This document shows, piece after piece, positions 20,768 through 21,222 of a DNA stretch of 21,222 nt. The notes beneath the pieces are model-generated. The model was not told the origin of the DNA and searched no databases. It saw only the letters and a program-made list of their open reading frames with translations. Source of the stretch: Phoronis ovalis (lineage: Eukaryota > Phoronida > Phoronidae); assembly GCA_028565635.1 (NCBI GenBank), contig JAOXYB010045503.1, forward strand, positions 1 through 21,222, given 5' to 3'. The position numbers were made by a program, and so were the translations under genes. Numbering within the stretch: the stretch's first letter is position 1; every line of letters starts with the position of its first letter.

Positions 20768-21222
20768 TTAAAGTAATGGCTGTTGCTGTTGATATACTTG
20801 TGGTTGTGTCGGATATCCTGCTGACATTGGTGGCTGTTGATAAGGTGGTTGCTGTAATCCACTTGAAACAGTTGAAGGCGGGGGAATATAACTCTGTGAC
20901 ATACTGCAAAATATGCAAAAAAATCAAAACACGTCTTTTGGTTTGAAATTTCAACTTTTCCTTGTAATCTTTTCAGAAGTATATCAACATGAACAAAAAT
21001 TTAAAATACTGGCTTTGGTGCTATTTTTTGATAGTGCATAGGAAAGCTGAGTCAGTAAATTACACATTTCACTTGCAAGTTTAGAAAAAAGAAATTCTAC
21101 CTGGTAAATTGCTGCTGTTGACTAGTTGGTGGTTGTGTAAATGCTTGTGGGATCTGACCTTGTTGGGGCATTTGACCTTGTGCCATAGAAACAGGTGCTG
21201 ACTGACCCATGTATTGTTGTGG
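20768..21222 (-). CDS. STAM: Probable STAM (ESCRT-0 subunit), C-terminal two exons, truncated by window edge
   Basis: The minus-strand exons are 21101-21222 (open at the right edge) and 20768-20903, joined by a phase-2 GT-AG intron (TACCAG|gtagaa, tttgcag|TATG). They encode an 85-residue Gln/Pro/Tyr-rich tail, with segments QQYMGQSAPVSMAQG, IPPPSTVSSGLQQPPYQQPP and the terminus YQQQQPLL. I recall the same QQPLL terminus and a YMGQ segment in animal STAM proteins, the endosomal ESCRT-0 partners of HRS that bind ubiquitinated cargo and deubiquitinases. STAM would also carry VHS, UIM, SH3 and coiled-coil domains upstream, which lie outside the window, so the call rests on a low-complexity tail. 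Other Q/P-rich proteins remain possible. The gene is tail-to-tail with PSMD14. Confidence 0.55.

Noticed and set aside
20671-20954. Two minus-strand frames overlapping the last STAM-like exon
   Set aside because: They are other-frame readings of the exon at 20768-20903. The called frame alone joins the upstream exon in phase and ends in the family-like QQPLL terminus.

Overview
This is nuclear DNA from an animal. It is AT-rich, its genes are split by GT-AG introns, and its recognisable proteins are metazoan housekeeping proteins. Short introns, invertebrate-like Rpn11 residues and an extended CMC1 N-terminus suggest an invertebrate, perhaps a lophotrochozoan such as a mollusc or annelid. The clade is a weak inference; 'metazoan' is secure.

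Layout, left to right. (1) Positions 1-1805 hold a small two-exon plus-strand gene for a 78-residue protein I do not recognise, with a large imperfect palindrome in its intron. (2) Positions 2532-5469, minus strand, hold a complete four-exon CMC1 gene, a twin CX9C mitochondrial protein of cytochrome c oxidase assembly. (3) Positions 5470-5732 are a compact divergent promoter shared by CMC1 and the next gene. (4) Positions ~5670-19805, plus strand, hold the complete gene for PSMD14/Rpn11/POH1, the JAMM deubiquitinase of the 26S proteasome lid: one non-coding exon and nine coding exons, 311 residues. Its first intron carries a deletion derivative of a piggyBac-like (TTAA) transposon. Its sixth coding-region gap contains a 100-N assembly gap flanked by identical 77-bp edges. 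Its last intron is 7.4 kb, uses a GC-AG splice pair, and houses (5) an intronless antisense gene (13382-14353) for a secreted-type, single-pass leucine-rich-repeat membrane protein. (6) Positions 20768-21222, minus strand, hold the last two coding exons of a Q/P-rich protein, probably STAM, running off the right edge and converging tail-to-tail on PSMD14.

The genes do not form an operon. CMC1 and PSMD14 are likely co-expressed from a divergent promoter. PSMD14 and STAM both act in ubiquitin biology (proteasome and ESCRT-0), but their adjacency need not be functional. The most informative points are the CMC1-PSMD14 neighbourhood, which fits an ancestral linkage later split between two vertebrate paralogous regions; the precisely datable TTAA element; the nested LRR gene in a GC-AG intron; and the unrecognised small gene. 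I saw no clear novel multi-gene system.
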